Assembly (NCBI GenBank): GCA_947623455.1
Contig: OX392534.1
Coordinates: forward strand, 37,391,426 to 37,455,425
Reading direction: 5' to 3'
Source of the DNA: Mimachlamys varia
Lineage: Eukaryota; Mollusca; Bivalvia; Pectinida; Pectinidae
Length of the DNA: 64,000 bases
The number at the start of each line of letters is the position of its first letter. Position 1 is the stretch's first letter. Positions 45,641 to 59,300 of the stretch are shown here, piece by piece. The translations under genes and the position numbers were made by a program. Under the pieces are notes generated by a model. The model was not told the origin of the DNA. It saw only the letters and a program-made list of their open reading frames with translations, and searched no databases.

Positions 45641-45743
45641 ATACATTATCGGATACCTATGGTGGATCCCTCTTTGTTTACTCACTCGTAATGAGGTACG
45701 TAGTAAGCGAAGCGAGATCAGTCATGGGTATCCGACGATGTAT
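45641..45743. repeat. Long hairpin, 21-bp arms
   Basis: ATACATTATCGGATACCTATG (45641-45661) pairs at 18 of 21 positions with 45723-45743. It could be a very short palindromic MITE. Confidence 0.55.
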
Positions 45744-45904
45744 ATACATTTGCTCATTCGTTTGTTTATTTTGTATATTCAACTTTTCTAGTCTGTCCTG
45801 AACTTATGTTATAAATTACAGTTGTGTAACATTGTGTGAAGTCACCAGGCTGGTCCCTGTATACTGTCTTATATAGTGATTTAGCTTTTTGACTTTTAAA
45901 ATAA

Positions 45905-47298
45905 AATTTTCTTAAAACCAGTAAAACCCATACCTCATTCTACATGATCATATTTGAATCTAGTATATCACAAAAGCTGATCCATTCAGGCATGTCATAC
46001 GGTCATGTCATGAATATGGTACTTTGTGAAACAAAACATCTTGTTTTTCACATTACTGCATAAATGTGTGTATTGTATTTTGATACTCAGTCCAGCTGTT
46101 TCCATTTAATGATAACTTCAACTTCACAATAAACAAACAAAATGACATAGATTTTATGGAGTTTTATGATCCACAATACCTGAAAATAACACATTAAAAA
46201 TTACATTTAAAGGAAAAAAATTGTAATTTTAAAATTGCAATATCAGGAAAATGAAATAACTAGTCTATAAATTATTATTAATTATTTTGTGAAACAGAAC
46301 ATCTTGTTTTTCACGTAACTACATTACTGTGTGTATTGTATTTTCTTATAAATATAACACTACTGCTATGATAATTGTAAAATATCACAAGGAAATAACT
46401 AAGCATAATACACGTATGAAGAAAACAAAGTCCACTCTGTTGTAGTTTTGATTGTGCTGTGGTAGTGTCGCTTGTTGATTTATTTTTATCATAGATTTGG
46501 TGGCAGGAGCTGACAGTAAGTGTTACTGTGACCAAGTATGTTTGAGAGTCATCGTACATTAGATGTTTTTTCCACAAAACCCTTGATTTCCTAGTGTTGC
46601 TGAAAGCACTATGGCAGTGTATTATGTACATGTTCAATTTATCTATGCATGTCTCTTTTGCCACCATAATTCATGCAATGTGCCATGTTTATCATACTTA
46701 AAGATGATTAAGATATTTTATTTACACTTTTGAATCATTTGTTTCAACATCTTTCTTGTTCAAAGTTTATTTGTGGTATAATTTTAATGCTTTTTCAAAA
46801 AAAATTCATCTAAAATTTTTTGGAAACTCTTGTAATAAAAAGACTTTTTTTTTATTGAAGTTGATTTTTTTTTTAAGATGCTTAATAAAATTTTACCAAC
46901 TAACGTTTTCCAGAAATAATAATGAAAGTAAAAAATACACTGTAAAGTAAAAGTCCACATGAAAAGTTTGAATAAAAAAACAACAACCATCATATGAATT
47001 GTGTAATTTACCTAATATACAGGTGTAAGTATAATATTAATAAATGTACATATTTACTGCTGATGTGGAAGACCTTGACTTAAGGCCAGTTATGTTTTTA
47101 TTCCATTCCATATACTGGCTGGATATGCAGCCAAACCTCAATTCTTTTTTTTTTACATCAATTATGTTTGAAGATTTATTTTTCTCCTTTATGTTTTGCT
47201 TTAGAAGAATTGATTTTTCGAAAATAACTGTATAAATAAAACATGGAGAATACATGTACACTATTGAAAGAAGGAATACAAAGTTTTATATTATACGT
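45905..47298. other. No gene seen
   Basis: Very AT-rich intergenic DNA with homopolymer A/T tracts. Confidence 0.5.
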
Positions 47299-47300
47299 AT

Positions 47301-47477
47301 AGTCGAACCTCATTATCTTGAAGTTGATGGGACCGTGAAGAAGTTTCGAGTTAACCGAATATTTGAGTTATGTGAGTTTAAATGCTAGTGTAAAGCTTAA
47401 TGGTCCAAACAGACGAAATAGTTCAAATTAAACGGGGTTTATCAAGTTATATGAGTTCAAGATAAATAGGTTTGACT
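47301..47477. mobile_element. 177-bp mariner/pogo-type MITE flanked by TA
   Basis: The ends AGTCGAACCTCATTATCTTGAA and the reverse complement of the right end (AGTCAAACCTATTTATCTTGAA) match at 19 of 22 positions. TA flanks both sides (47299-47300, 47478-47479). No coding capacity. Confidence 0.7.
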
Positions 47478-49880
47478 ATATAGGTTTAATATAACCTAAA
47501 ATCATTCTTGTCATCTATTTAAATACTATTGAACTTAAAAGATTAAAAATAATAATATAAATATTGAATTAGAATTTTTATAAAATCACAAAATTTGACT
47601 AAATTTACTGGTAAAAATTCACTTTTACTCCAACATTCTCATCAATTTTTTTTATTATTATTATTTTTATTTGTACTGTTTGATAATTATGTCATTATTC
47701 ATAAGATATTCGTCCAACTGGTGTTTACAGCTTTTATGCAATTGGTCTTTGGTAAAATGTGATACAGCTAGCTCTTGCTTTTGTCTATAATGAGTATTAA
47801 AATACTGTTATCCAGTGTGTTTATATAGCATGTTAAAAACTGCACACAAAACCACACACATTCTTTTGGAAAAGCACAGGAATTAATCACAATGAAAATG
47901 TATTAACGTTCTTAGATTTGCGACATAGAAGTGTATTCTATTTGTTTAATCTTGACATAGTGTGTAACTCTGATGTTAAGCCTTTTGAGATTACCAGTAT
48001 ATAAGAAGATAGCCTGGGTTTCCTCTGGCCCGTCACCAGACGTAAAACATTGTGACAAGTAGGTACTAGACATCTATCTGTCAAAATGTCTAAGTCTGGT
48101 GTCGGGGCCAGAGGAAAGTTGGTTTAAAACTAGACGTAAAAGTTAGCTTGGTTATCTCCCCTGGACCAAGCTAGCCTTTGGCTACATGGGGCATGTACAC
48201 TGTACATCACCAATAAGAATAGATTCTTTTCTTTTTTTTTCAAAAAAAGTGTTTGTATCCAAAGATCATTTTAAATATCAGAGCTGGTATATTTAAGTTA
48301 AATTGAGGCATGAGAATGTTGTCCAATTGTATAAATAAAATATGTCGAATGTATTGGGAGTTGAGAAGAATTTCTCCTTTTAATAATAGGTCAGTATAAC
48401 TGATTGAACTGCAATAATGAAAGAAATAGTAAAATTTAAAATATTGAGAATGTACAGTAAATAAAAATCATTTAAAATAAAATGTTTATATAATTTTTCT
48501 TTTCAAAGATACACGATATTATAATATTATGAGAAACATACTGTCAGAAAAACAACTGCCTTTGATGTTGTGAAAATTTACATATTTATTATATTTTGTA
48601 TTGTTTACAAGCCAAATTGATTACAGTATATGTATACATAAACAATTATTACATATGTATGATGTTATGTAAAATCACAATTTATGTAAAAGGAAAATAA
48701 GCTGTTCATTCATGAAAGTACCCGGTATACAATGTATGTACAGTGTACATTTTAAAGGGAAGACTACAAGTTTGAAAGCTGTCATATATCACACATTTGG
48801 TAAATGTAGAATTAAAACTTACACTGTTTGTTCATTAAAGTAGATGGAAAACAACAAATTATCAATATTGTGTACAATTTACTAGCATTGTATACAAACA
48901 ACTAGCACGTAGTTTAAACAAATTGTATACATGTACATTTGCTACATGTACCAACATGTTTTTGATCTATTATAAACAACTAAAATGTATAATGAAAATA
49001 CATTTTATATATTAACATAGATGTAAACTTGACTGTAAACATTGTTTGTGAAGCTTTAATGCAATGTATTATGGTGTATTAATGTATGCCTGTGTATAAC
49101 ATTTACTTACATGTACATTACATAATTAAGTCACTACAATGTAAATTAATTGTATAGAAAGGCATACAATGTATGTACATTGTATACAAAATGTTTCACA
49201 TGCATGGACGGAGTGATTTTCCTTTCATGTGGAAAGTGGTGTTATATATTTTATATTACATAATGTTTAGTAGATATGTCTATTAACTATGCTCACATAA
49301 TATTGTGATTCTTCTACACGTGTGTGATTGATGGTCTGTATGAGAGGGAGAGGAGGGGGGGGGGGGAGCATGAGGATTGGAAGGAGAAAAGGGCAATACT
49401 CGAGACTGACGTACATAGAAATTTATCGTACCACTTGTTGGTTACCTTGTAAATTATTGTTTTCTCATTGGTTGTTATTAACGTGTAAATCTATCTTACA
49501 ATAAATAAGTAAAAAAAATCACAAATTATCAACTTTTATTCGCTTACTAAAAAGAAATATATCATTACTGAGATTTGAGGTTGGTAAGAATTCAGTGTAA
49601 GCCTGGAAATTGACATCGACTCAAAACTTAAGTAGATCGTAGAAAATGACTTTTTTTTTTTTACTTCTTGTCCTTCCCAATCTTTCTCCAAAGAAACATG
49701 TACATTTGATGATATACCGGGCGTAAGCATGTTTCAGTTGAAGTATTTGGGTATGACAATAGCTTACATATCAACTTTGTATGTTTGTGTTTTAAGATTG
49801 TATGAGAAGTATATAGGTTGAATCCAATAAATAATAAATTTAAGTTTATTGTAATCAGTGCAAATGATATGTTTCATTAT
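47478..49880. other. Intergenic, no gene
   Basis: AT-rich. A hairpin with about 23-bp arms lies at 48019-48117 (TTTCCTCTGGCCC...CACCAGAC against its inverted copy). A poly-G tract lies near 49356-49367. Confidence 0.5.
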
Positions 49881-51760
49881 CTATTTCTTAAGAGGATCCT
49901 GTCTTTGTTAAGGCAGCTAACTTCAGTCCCCCAAGCCACTGATATGTTCTTTTCATCCTTCTATTAGGTATCCTTTTTAGCCTTGACCAGCTGTAACTTC
50001 TGTTCAGCTGCTCAGTTTACTATTTTTTAATTTCAAATTCTCTTACAAGACTAAGAAAGCTTGATTTTATGGATGGATTCTCAACAAATTAATCAATATT
50101 TTAATCATACCAAGAATGTTTTTCATGTAGCAAGGAATTTCTGAATGTGCCAATAATTTGGTAAATCTGTTAAACAAAGGATGAGTGTTAGAAAATTGAA
50201 AACATTTTTTTTCTTTCAGTAAAGAGCCATATACTGCCATTCAGGAAACGTTTAGTTCAACAATTTAATAAACTGAGATAAAAAGATATATTAACCTATA
50301 TATTTGAGATTAAAAGGTATATTTATAGTATTTATAGAGCAATCACAGGCCATATTTGTCTCTGCTTCATTCTGTATATCCATGGATAGAAATATCTTGG
50401 CTGTGGTACAGCTGGCTTCCAGCAGCCATCCACTCAAAATATTGGACATCATTGCTTGAATTTAATACATCATTTACAAAAAGAAGTATCCATTGTAAAA
50501 AAGACCAAGTGGATAACCCTTCAACAGCAGGAAATAGTATTAGAGGTGGGTGCAGGGTTTGTTTAAGAAGCAGACTACAAATTACGGTATGCTTAAGGTT
50601 CTCACCATATGCTGAGGTGGGGGCAGTATGCTCGAGCTTGTCTGAAAGAATCAGAAATAGTATGCAGAGATGGGGGCAGGGTTTGCTTCAGAAAATATTA
50701 CATATTATGGTAAGCTTGAGTGTGACAGAATCAGAAACACTAGTATTATGGAACGTAGGAGTTCAAAGCAGATGTTTTAGAACATATTACATTGAGTGAT
50801 TGTGAGAGAACCAGTATTGGTACAAAATGTTTCCTTTTAAATGCACAGATGTTTTAGAACTTTACACTGCATGAGCATGACTGAATCGAAAATAGTATGG
50901 AATAAAAGTTTATGTTTGAGAACATTATGCCGTGTTGTTTAGAAAGAATCAGACTGCAAGAAGAGATATTCTTTTATTGTATTGCAATAATTTTTATCTT
51001 GAATGGTATGTCAATGGACATTGAATGTCTATATAAGTGTTCATCATCCATTGTTTGGAGTCATATATAAACAATAATTTCTATTACATTGCATCAATGT
51101 TTAACTATTGAAAGGATGTGAGATAATTGATTTTGAAGAAAAAAAGTTTTCTCACATATTTATGATATTGGGCACTATCCTGCCATGAGTCTGTTACTTC
51201 AGCTTCACATATGAATTTTTTTTTTGAGACTAAGACCAAGTCTTCGATGATAAAATACAACTTATGTATTGTCATGTTGAAAAAGGTTACTAATTATGCT
51301 TCTTGTAATGCACTTTCCAATATTATGTTAACAAATATTGGTGTGGGACTTTGTAACCATTTACCACTTACCTACACTGATATCCATTAAAGAAAAGGAA
51401 TTCTTTTTATTTGTTATCTTTTTGTTTCACATTTGTCCACTCACATAAAATATTTTTACATCTGGTTTTAAAGGTGCACTTCCAGCAATACTTGGGCACC
51501 CCTCATCAACAAAATATTTCTGTAACAAATGGAACATCAATGTATTTATGTGGTAATGATTCCAAAACAGAAATGTACAGACGAGTGACCTCCAAATGGA
51601 ATTACAGAATTGGTTAAAAAACAGATAATATTCCCATAGTGCATTAAGCAATAAATTTTGAAATTTGTGATGGATCTCGACCCATCAATTGGGCCTGGAC
51701 TGCTTCCTGAGGAAAATGAGGCCAACTTCCAACACATGCTTTATACCACATGAACACACT
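49881..51760. other. Intergenic, no gene; weak internal repetition at 50540-50800
   Basis: A loose repeat containing 'gggggcag' and 'aatcagaaatagtatg' occurs two or three times. No protein-coding block is supported. Confidence 0.4.
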
Positions 51761-51769
51761 AACTCTGGG

Positions 51770-53160
51770 CCTTTAGCTTCTTGGAAAGAAGAAGCTTAAA
51801 AATTCCTTGACACTTTTGACCCCTGAGACGTTGAAAGTGAGTGAGATCATTTATCTGAACAAACTATATATATAGCCCTGTATACCAGCTTGCTACAGGC
51901 CAAATATTGGTTCTCTAAGTTTTCATTTTTTGAGAAGTCGAAAATGAAAACTGTTTATTGATGCACAGCAGTGGATAAAAGACAATCAGATTGTATAAAG
52001 TGACCTAAAAAGTCTGCAAAGGAATGACCTGACCCCACAGGGAGAAGAGAGAATTTGACCTTACTCCACCAGGAGAATTTGACCTAGCTTACAAAATGAA
52101 TGGCTTACTCAATTTGTTTGTTAAAATGAATGACCTAGACCTACTTTCAGTGTCAAAGGGGTCAAAGTCTTCAAGCAACCTCTTAAAAAAACTGAAGGCC
52201 CAGGGTACTGATATTTGGCCTGTAGCATGCTGGAATGAAGGGCTACCAAGTTTGTTAAAATGAATTTTGGTTAGACTAACCCAAAGTCTTCACCCACAAT
52301 TTATAGAATTTTGCTTTGTCTGTAGTTTTGTGACTTACATTGTGCATGAACTTTTCACATTTCAAACTTTTTCCCAAGCATAAGTTTGATTGCTCAGCTA
52401 AACCTGAGATGTATGGTTCTGACCAAGTGTTGTTATTTTTCGGGCAAGTCCAAAATTAGTCCGGCCAAATATTTAGGTCAGAGATTCAGAATCTTTCAAA
52501 CTAGTCCAAAATACACTTGCTGCCTGTCCACCATTTTGAAAAACATGATTTAAACTTATCTCAACTTTCACGAAATGATCTTAAAGGGATAATCCTAAAC
52601 AATTGTGGTAGCCATTGGAAAGCCTTGAAACTTAATTCTTTCCACATTCACCATTGATGAATTATGTCAATTTTATGTTATCTAAATCAATTCTCCAGTT
52701 GTCCTTAATTCTTGACAGTCAACAATAGCTAAATGAAACTTAAAACCAGTTTGTTTTCAGTTAAACAAATTACAATGGAACTGACCGATACTATGCATTC
52801 TCTTATGTTATAGTCAGGTGACCGTTATATACAAGGCCCATGGGCTTGTTGTTGGGAAGAAGTTGTTTGAAGGTTTTAACATATTTGACCCTTGCATTCT
52901 TGAAAGCGAGTCAAGATCGTTCATTTGAACAAACATGCCAAAAATTAAGTCTTTAAGCTTTTCATCCCAGGCTAGCATGATACAAGCCTTAAATAATCCT
53001 GAGTTAGTCCTAATCGACCTAGTGTTGTTTTTTTTTGGGCTAGTCCAAAGGGTTTCGACTCTGACCCGCTAAATATTGGGACCACCCGCCGGCTGTCCCA
53101 ATAAGGTAAGGGATTCAGAACCCTTAAGCCTAGTCCAAAATACACTATGGACAGCATATC
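51770..53160 (+). repeat. Old Pearl-like element remnants
   Basis: Recognisable decayed core words: 'cttttgacccctgagacgtt', 'gaagttgtttgaaggtttta' and 'gagtcaagatcgttcatttg'. They are far more diverged than the young 145-bp arrays. Confidence 0.5.
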
Positions 53161-53179
53161 TGTATGTGTTTTAACAATT

Positions 53180-53395
53180 TCGAGTGGTCAAAGTGTTCCA
53201 ACATTTTACCACTAGCCCTCCACCTCTTGGTTGTGAATTTGAATCTCCAGTGGGAAGGTTGCCAGGTACTGACGGTAGGTTGGTGATTTTTCTCCGGTTA
53301 CTCTGGCTTTCCTCCACCTCCAAAACCTGCCACGTCATAAAATGACCCGGGCTGTTTATAGGATGTAAAACTAAATAAACCAAACATTTAACAAT
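53180..53395 (+). mobile_element. tRNA-derived SINE with A-rich tail
   Basis: A box TGGTCAAAGTG (53185-53195), a B-box-like 'gaatttgaatctcc', the body words 'ctccggttactctggctttc' and 'ctccacctccaaaacctg', and the tail 'aactaaataaaccaaac'. This resembles common molluscan SINEs. Confidence 0.65.
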
Positions 53396-53449
53396 TCCTC
53401 TCCAATAAACATGTATTCAAAATACAGTTAACGACTGGTCATATTGTCA

Positions 53450-55400
53450 TTAGGGCCTGTCCTGCCCTGCCCTTAAAGACTTAATTCTTTGCAACAGCTG
53501 TCGGGCTTTGCCGTGTGCTGTGCATACATTTTTCACATTTCAAGCTTCTGAAGTACTGGTGAGATTGAGCTAAAACTTGCCCGAGTTGGTTCTGACCCAA
53601 GTGTTATTATTTTTCAGGCTTGTATGAAATTTAATATGCCTGGAGCCTGTCTGCCATTTTGAAAAACATAACTTAAAACCTGGTAGCCCTTTAACCCAAC
53701 ATGCTACAGTCCAAATATCAGTATCCTGGACCTTTTGGTTAATGGGAAGAAGTTGCTTGTAGATTTCAAGACCTTTGACCCTTGTAACAATTATAATGAA
53801 ATAGTGGTAATCAAAATCTATATTAATTTTGTTATAACTTTGCATGAAGAAGTTTAATTACATTTATTCATGACTGACCTTTTTATTCACTTCCTCCAAA
53901 CTAAAGCATTACATGGAAAGTGTGAAGATCTTGACTCTATTACCATACAGGCACTGATGAAGATGAATACAAGACTGGATGACTCTCTGGATCCAATTCC
54001 TTAAGTCATGATATGGAGTTTAATAAGATCAATTTCCTACTTCAAAACTATTCTCTGGGAACACTATAAGAATTTGCCCACTGGCAAGCTACCTATTAGA
54101 ACTTTTTCAATTAGTCACAACAAAAATTCCTTAGTATTAAACTTGCATTCAAAATACATTGACCGACACCTTTAAAGAATTTTGGAAACAACATATGTAC
54201 TGTCCACATTGCCATCAGGGTCTGCCCCTCCCTTGAGGACTTGGTCCCTGGCAACAGCCTTTCCAAATTATACACGGTAAATTTGCTGAGATAAAATTTG
54301 GAAATACAAATACTACCAGAATGATTCCTTAGACCTTGGTCCCATCCCTTGCAACTTAAACAATCTATTGATTTTAATGAGATTAATTTGCTATGCTTGC
54401 CAATACCTTGGTCAGTAATACAGGACCTTCTGGCCTCTTGTGATTGCTTTGTATGCTCATACTTTTAAGCTTACATGTAAACTTCACCAATGCCAGAAGA
54501 ACCATGTACATACCAATACAAATAAAAAGATAAATAATCAAATGAAACATGATTTCAAATGCTTTAATGGATATTAAAGATACATAATTCAAATATGAGT
54601 AAAAAGTGATGTTGAACAAATATAGTCGATGACTTCTAGGAATCCTACACTTATGTCAGCATTCAATTTGTCCCGATATTTCTAATTCACCCGGTAAAAC
54701 ATGAATGTACAAAACAGTGTGCCTTTTATCACAGTCAGCCAACTCACACAGAATATCAAACCTGCTGACAGTACACACTTATTTCAACACACATGTATGT
54801 ACATGTTCATATAAAACATACAAAAACAATTTAAAAGGATTTAATAATACATTTAGATTCACACTGTACTTATGAATATGTCATGATATTCTTAAAATTC
54901 ATATTACTGTATAAGCATTGATCGGAAATTCAAATATTCCATGTTGGAAGATCAAGAATGATAAAACATACAATATCTGTTGATTGATTCACTGAAAACT
55001 TGAATAAATAATTTACACAAAGCAGAATATAAAATGTATCTTTTATTATAATATTAATTTAAGTCAAAATATATGGCAAATGCTATGTGAAATTCATTAA
55101 ACAACCAATCATAATGACATGTATTGAATGATTTTGTATAATTTTGTACACTATTTGTAGTTCAGTAAGGATCTGCCTATCAAGAGAGGTAAGAACAAAG
55201 GAATTTCTGGTATATTGAAATCAAGCCATCCTCGATATCTAGGGGTTGCAATTACCTACACTCTATACATCCCCAGGTTACATTTTTTTGTATGTCATGG
55301 CAAAACTAAAAGCTTGGTGAAAAAAAGACCAATCATTAGGCTGATGCCTGTCCTTTGAAGATTACAAAGGAGACGCAAGTGATTTCAAAGCCTGTTGATT
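53450..55400. other. Intergenic DNA with Pearl-like fragments; no gene
   Basis: Fragments near 53640-53790 resemble the old Pearl copies upstream. The rest is AT-rich and unrecognised. Confidence 0.4.
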
Positions 55401-55549
55401 TCAACCGTTATGTGACCACAAGATTCTTTTGATGTACATCAAAGGGTTGAACCAGTCTTCTCGTCTCATTGACAAGGTGGTGTACACAGAGCCTTCAGTT
55501 TTACCATGCCATATTCCCTTGGTGTAGAGGGCGTACATGATCATAACCC
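55401..55549 (-). CDS. Possible terminal exon of an unrecognised gene
   Basis: A pyrimidine-rich tract and CAG (ending 55550) precede a 48-codon frame ending TGA at 55401-55403. Its content is protein-like (MIMYALYTKGIWHG; RREDWFNPLMYIKRILW). No partner exon was found between here and UBL4A and I do not recognise the family. It could be a retro-copied fragment or chance. Confidence 0.3.
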
Positions 55550-56391
55550 CTGGATATGGAGGATGAAATCAAGCAGGAAACAGGTACTGTAACCTGATGT
55601 CCATTGTCCAGTGAATCTTTTCATTTAAAAGCCTTGTAGATTAAGTGCTGCTATAAGTCTATTACTGCAGTGGACGTTAACAATATCACAATTTTAAATA
55701 CCGGTATGTCATTTCTGATAAATTGGAGAACATGTTACAAGTTAATTAAGGAATTCTATTGATTTTTAGTTGAACATCATTTCCCCCCCCCCCATAATTC
55801 TGACAAACTATTTTGAACTCTTTTCACATACACAAATCAAATACTGGTAGATTGAAACAAACCCACTTGATATAAGAGATGACAAATGCAAAATTTTCTG
55901 AAAATTGTTAAACTGATAAATATCTACTAGGTAAATTATTCAAATTATAAATATGAAATTAAGGGCTTGAGATACTGACCTCAGAAATATATATTTTTTC
56001 TACATAGGGTTATTGCATCTACCAAGTACATCAAGACATTGTTAAAAATAATGTGCATGTATTCTTTCCTTCACAACATTTTAAGTAAATTGTTTGAGGA
56101 AATTTAAAACACCCAATATCTGACAAAGAATCTTCCTTCATAAACGTTGACAAGAAACTAACTAACAATTAGTTTCATGATGTTTATTTTACTGAATTTA
56201 AAAATAAAAAGAAGAAATTACAGCAATTAAAGTTTAAGTTTAGTCTTTGAAAAAGTAAATTTCACAACTTTCTATGGTGCATCTATATATATATCAACTT
56301 TCTTAAAATGTTTGTTTTAGACAATTTCAGTCTTACAGATGACATACAATAAAGATAAAATTGCAAAGACAAAATTAAGTGTCAATAAATA
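55550..56391. other. UBL4A 3' flank/UTR, no separate gene
   Basis: AT-rich. A minus-strand AATAAA occurs near 56184-56189 and could end the UBL4A transcript. Confidence 0.4.
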
Positions 56392-59300
56392 TCATGTCAT
56401 TCGCTCATGTCCATTTACATTTCCATTAGCATTCACACGAAGCTTGTTGGCTGCTAGTCTCTCTATGTCGTCCAGGCTTAAATTTTTCAGCTGACCATAG
56501 AAATCCTGAAACATTGAGTAGTAAAGCAGATGTAATCTAATATTTAGTAACATTGTTTAAACAAGGGGCCCATCCAAAGGGTCAGTATCATGTGCACTTG
56601 CCTAGATATTTGTGCATACATATTCTAAATAAAAGTGTCTTGCAAATACTTCCATATTTCCTTGGCTTAAGAATCTTTATTATGACCCATTGCTTCCTAG
56701 ATGTTTAAATATATATATCAATATACCTGATTTCTGTGACCTTGAAGTAGTTCAAAGTCATTCGCCAGGTACCTACTGAACAAGAATCAGTACACCAGCC
56801 ATTTTGGTTATAATTCAGAAGGAGATTTTAAAATCTTTTCTTACATTTAACCCCTCTGACGTTTATTTGATGAAACTTCATAACACTCTGTCCAAGGTAC
56901 CCACTGGTGCAATCTCATTTCTCTAGACCTTTTGCTTTTGGGTTTTCAGAAGAAACAAAAAGCCCAATGGGCCTGCATCGCTCACCTGGTATCAATCTCT
57001 GACTTATATTATAGTGTAACCCTAAAGTCCCCTAAAATCTTTTAATGTAAGACATTTAGAAGAACATCTTAAGATTTAAACATATTTTACCTCTGTGACC
57101 TTATAAGACAACATCATTTTCATTTTCAAATTTTGTTTGGCTTCATCCCAGGACGCTACCAGCCAAATATCATGTCTCTAGGCAAATAAAGATCAAGGTC
57201 ATTTCTTTTCGCAAACTTTGTCAGGCTTCATCCAAGAAACCTTTCAGCCAAATGTCATGCTTCTAGGGCTTTTGGTACTTCAGAAGAAGTCGTTTGAATG
57301 TTTTAAAAGATTTGACCCCTGTGACCTTGAATATAGGTCAAGGTCATTTCTTTTCACAAACTTTGTCCGGCTTCATCCAAGGAACCTTTCAGCCAAATAT
57401 CATGCTTCCAGGGCTTTTGGTATTTCAGAAGAAGTCGTTTGAAGGTTTTAACAGATTTGACCCCTGTGACCTTGAATATAAGTCAAGGTCATTTCTTTTC
57501 GCAAAATTTGTTTGGCTTCATCCAAGAAACATTTCAGCCAAATGTCATGCTTCTAGGGCTTTTGGTATTTCAGAAGAAGTCGTTTAAATGTTTTAACAGA
57601 TTTGACCCCTGTGACCTTGAATATAAGTCAAGGTCATTTCTTTTCGCAAACATTGTCGGGCTTCATCCAAGGAACCTTTCAGCCAAATATCATGCTTCCA
57701 GGGCTATTGGTATTTCAGAAGAAGTCGTTTAAAGGTTTAAACAGATTTGACCCCTGTGACCTTGAATATAGGTCAAGGTCATTCTCTTCGCAAACTTTGT
57801 CGGGCGTCATCAAAGGAACATTTCAGCCAAATATCATGCCTCTAGGGCTTTTGGTATTTCAGAAGAAGTCGTTTGAAGGTTTTAACAGATTTGACCCCTG
57901 TGACCTTGAATATAAGTCAAGGTCATTTTTTTCGCAAAATTTGTTGGGCTTCATCTAAGAAACATTTCAGCCAAATGTCATGCTTCTAGGGTTTTTGGTA
58001 TTTCAGAAGAAGTCGTTTGAAGGTTTTAACAGATTTGACCCCTGTGACCTTGAATATAGGTCAAGGTCATTTTTTTTCGCAAACTTTGTCGGGCTTCATC
58101 CAAGGAACCTTTCAGCCAAATATCATACTTCTAGGGCTTTTGGTATTTCAGAAGAAGTCGTTTAAATGTTTTAACAGATTTGACCCCTGTGACCTTGAAT
58201 ATAAGTCAAGGTCCTTTTTTTTCGCAAACTTTGTCCGGCTTCATCCAAGGAACCTTTCAGTTAAATATCATGCTTCCAAGGCTTTTGCTATTTCAGAAGA
58301 AGTCGTTTAAAGGTTTAAACAGATTTGACCCCTGTGACCTTGAATATAGGTCAAGGTCATTTTTTTTCGCAAACTTTCTCCGGCTTCATCCAAGAAACAT
58401 TTCAGCCAAATGTCATGCTTCTAGGGTTTTTGGTATTTCAGAAGAAGTCGTTTAAAGGTTTTAACAGATTTGACCCCTGTGACCTTGAATATAGGTCAAG
58501 GTCATTTTTTTCGCAAACTTTCTCGGGCTTCATCCAAGGAACCTTTCAGCCAAATGTCATGCTTCTAGGGTTTTTGGTATTTCAGAAGAAGTCGTTTAAA
58601 TGTTTTAACAGATTTGACCCCTGTGACCTTGAATATAGGTCAAGGTCATTTTTTTTCGCAAACTTTCTCGGGCTTCATCCAAGGAACCTTTCAGCCATAT
58701 GTCATGCTTCTAGGGCTTTTGGTATTTCAGAAGAAGTCGTTTAAATGTTTTAACAGATTTGACCCCTGTGACCTTGAATATAGGTCAAGGTCATTTCTTT
58801 TCTCAAACTTTGTCGGGCTTCATCCAAGGAACCTTTCAGCCAAATATCATGCTTCCAGGGCTTTTGGTATTTCAGAAGAAGTCGTTTAAATGTTTTAACA
58901 GATTTGACCCCTGTGACCTTGAATATAGGTCAAGGTCATTTCTTTTCGCAAACTTTGTCGGGGGTCATCAAAGGAACCTTTCAGCCAAATATCATGCCTC
59001 TAGGGCTTTTGGTATTTCAGAAGAAGTCGTTTGAAGGTTTTAACAGATTTGACTCTTGTGACCTTGAATATAGGTCAAGGTCATTTTTTTTCGCAAACTT
59101 TGTTGGGCTTCATCCAAGGAACCTTTCAGCCAAATGCCATGTTTCTAGGGCTTTTTGTATTTCAGAAGAAGTCGTTTAAAGGTTAAAATAGATTTAACCT
59201 CACTGTGACCTTGAATATTGGTCAAGGTCATTTCTTTTCGCAAACTTTATTTGGCTTCATCCAAGGAAGCTACTGGTCAAATATGAAGTCTCTAAGCCTG

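Larger units (their letters stand above)
42696..45904 (+). other. Probable KLHDC10 3' UTR and flank
   Basis: No gene. AATAAA at 45899-45904 is a candidate poly(A) signal, but earlier variant signals are possible. A roughly 90-bp G-rich repeat is at 43110-43310 and a short hairpin element at 45641-45743. Confidence 0.35.
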
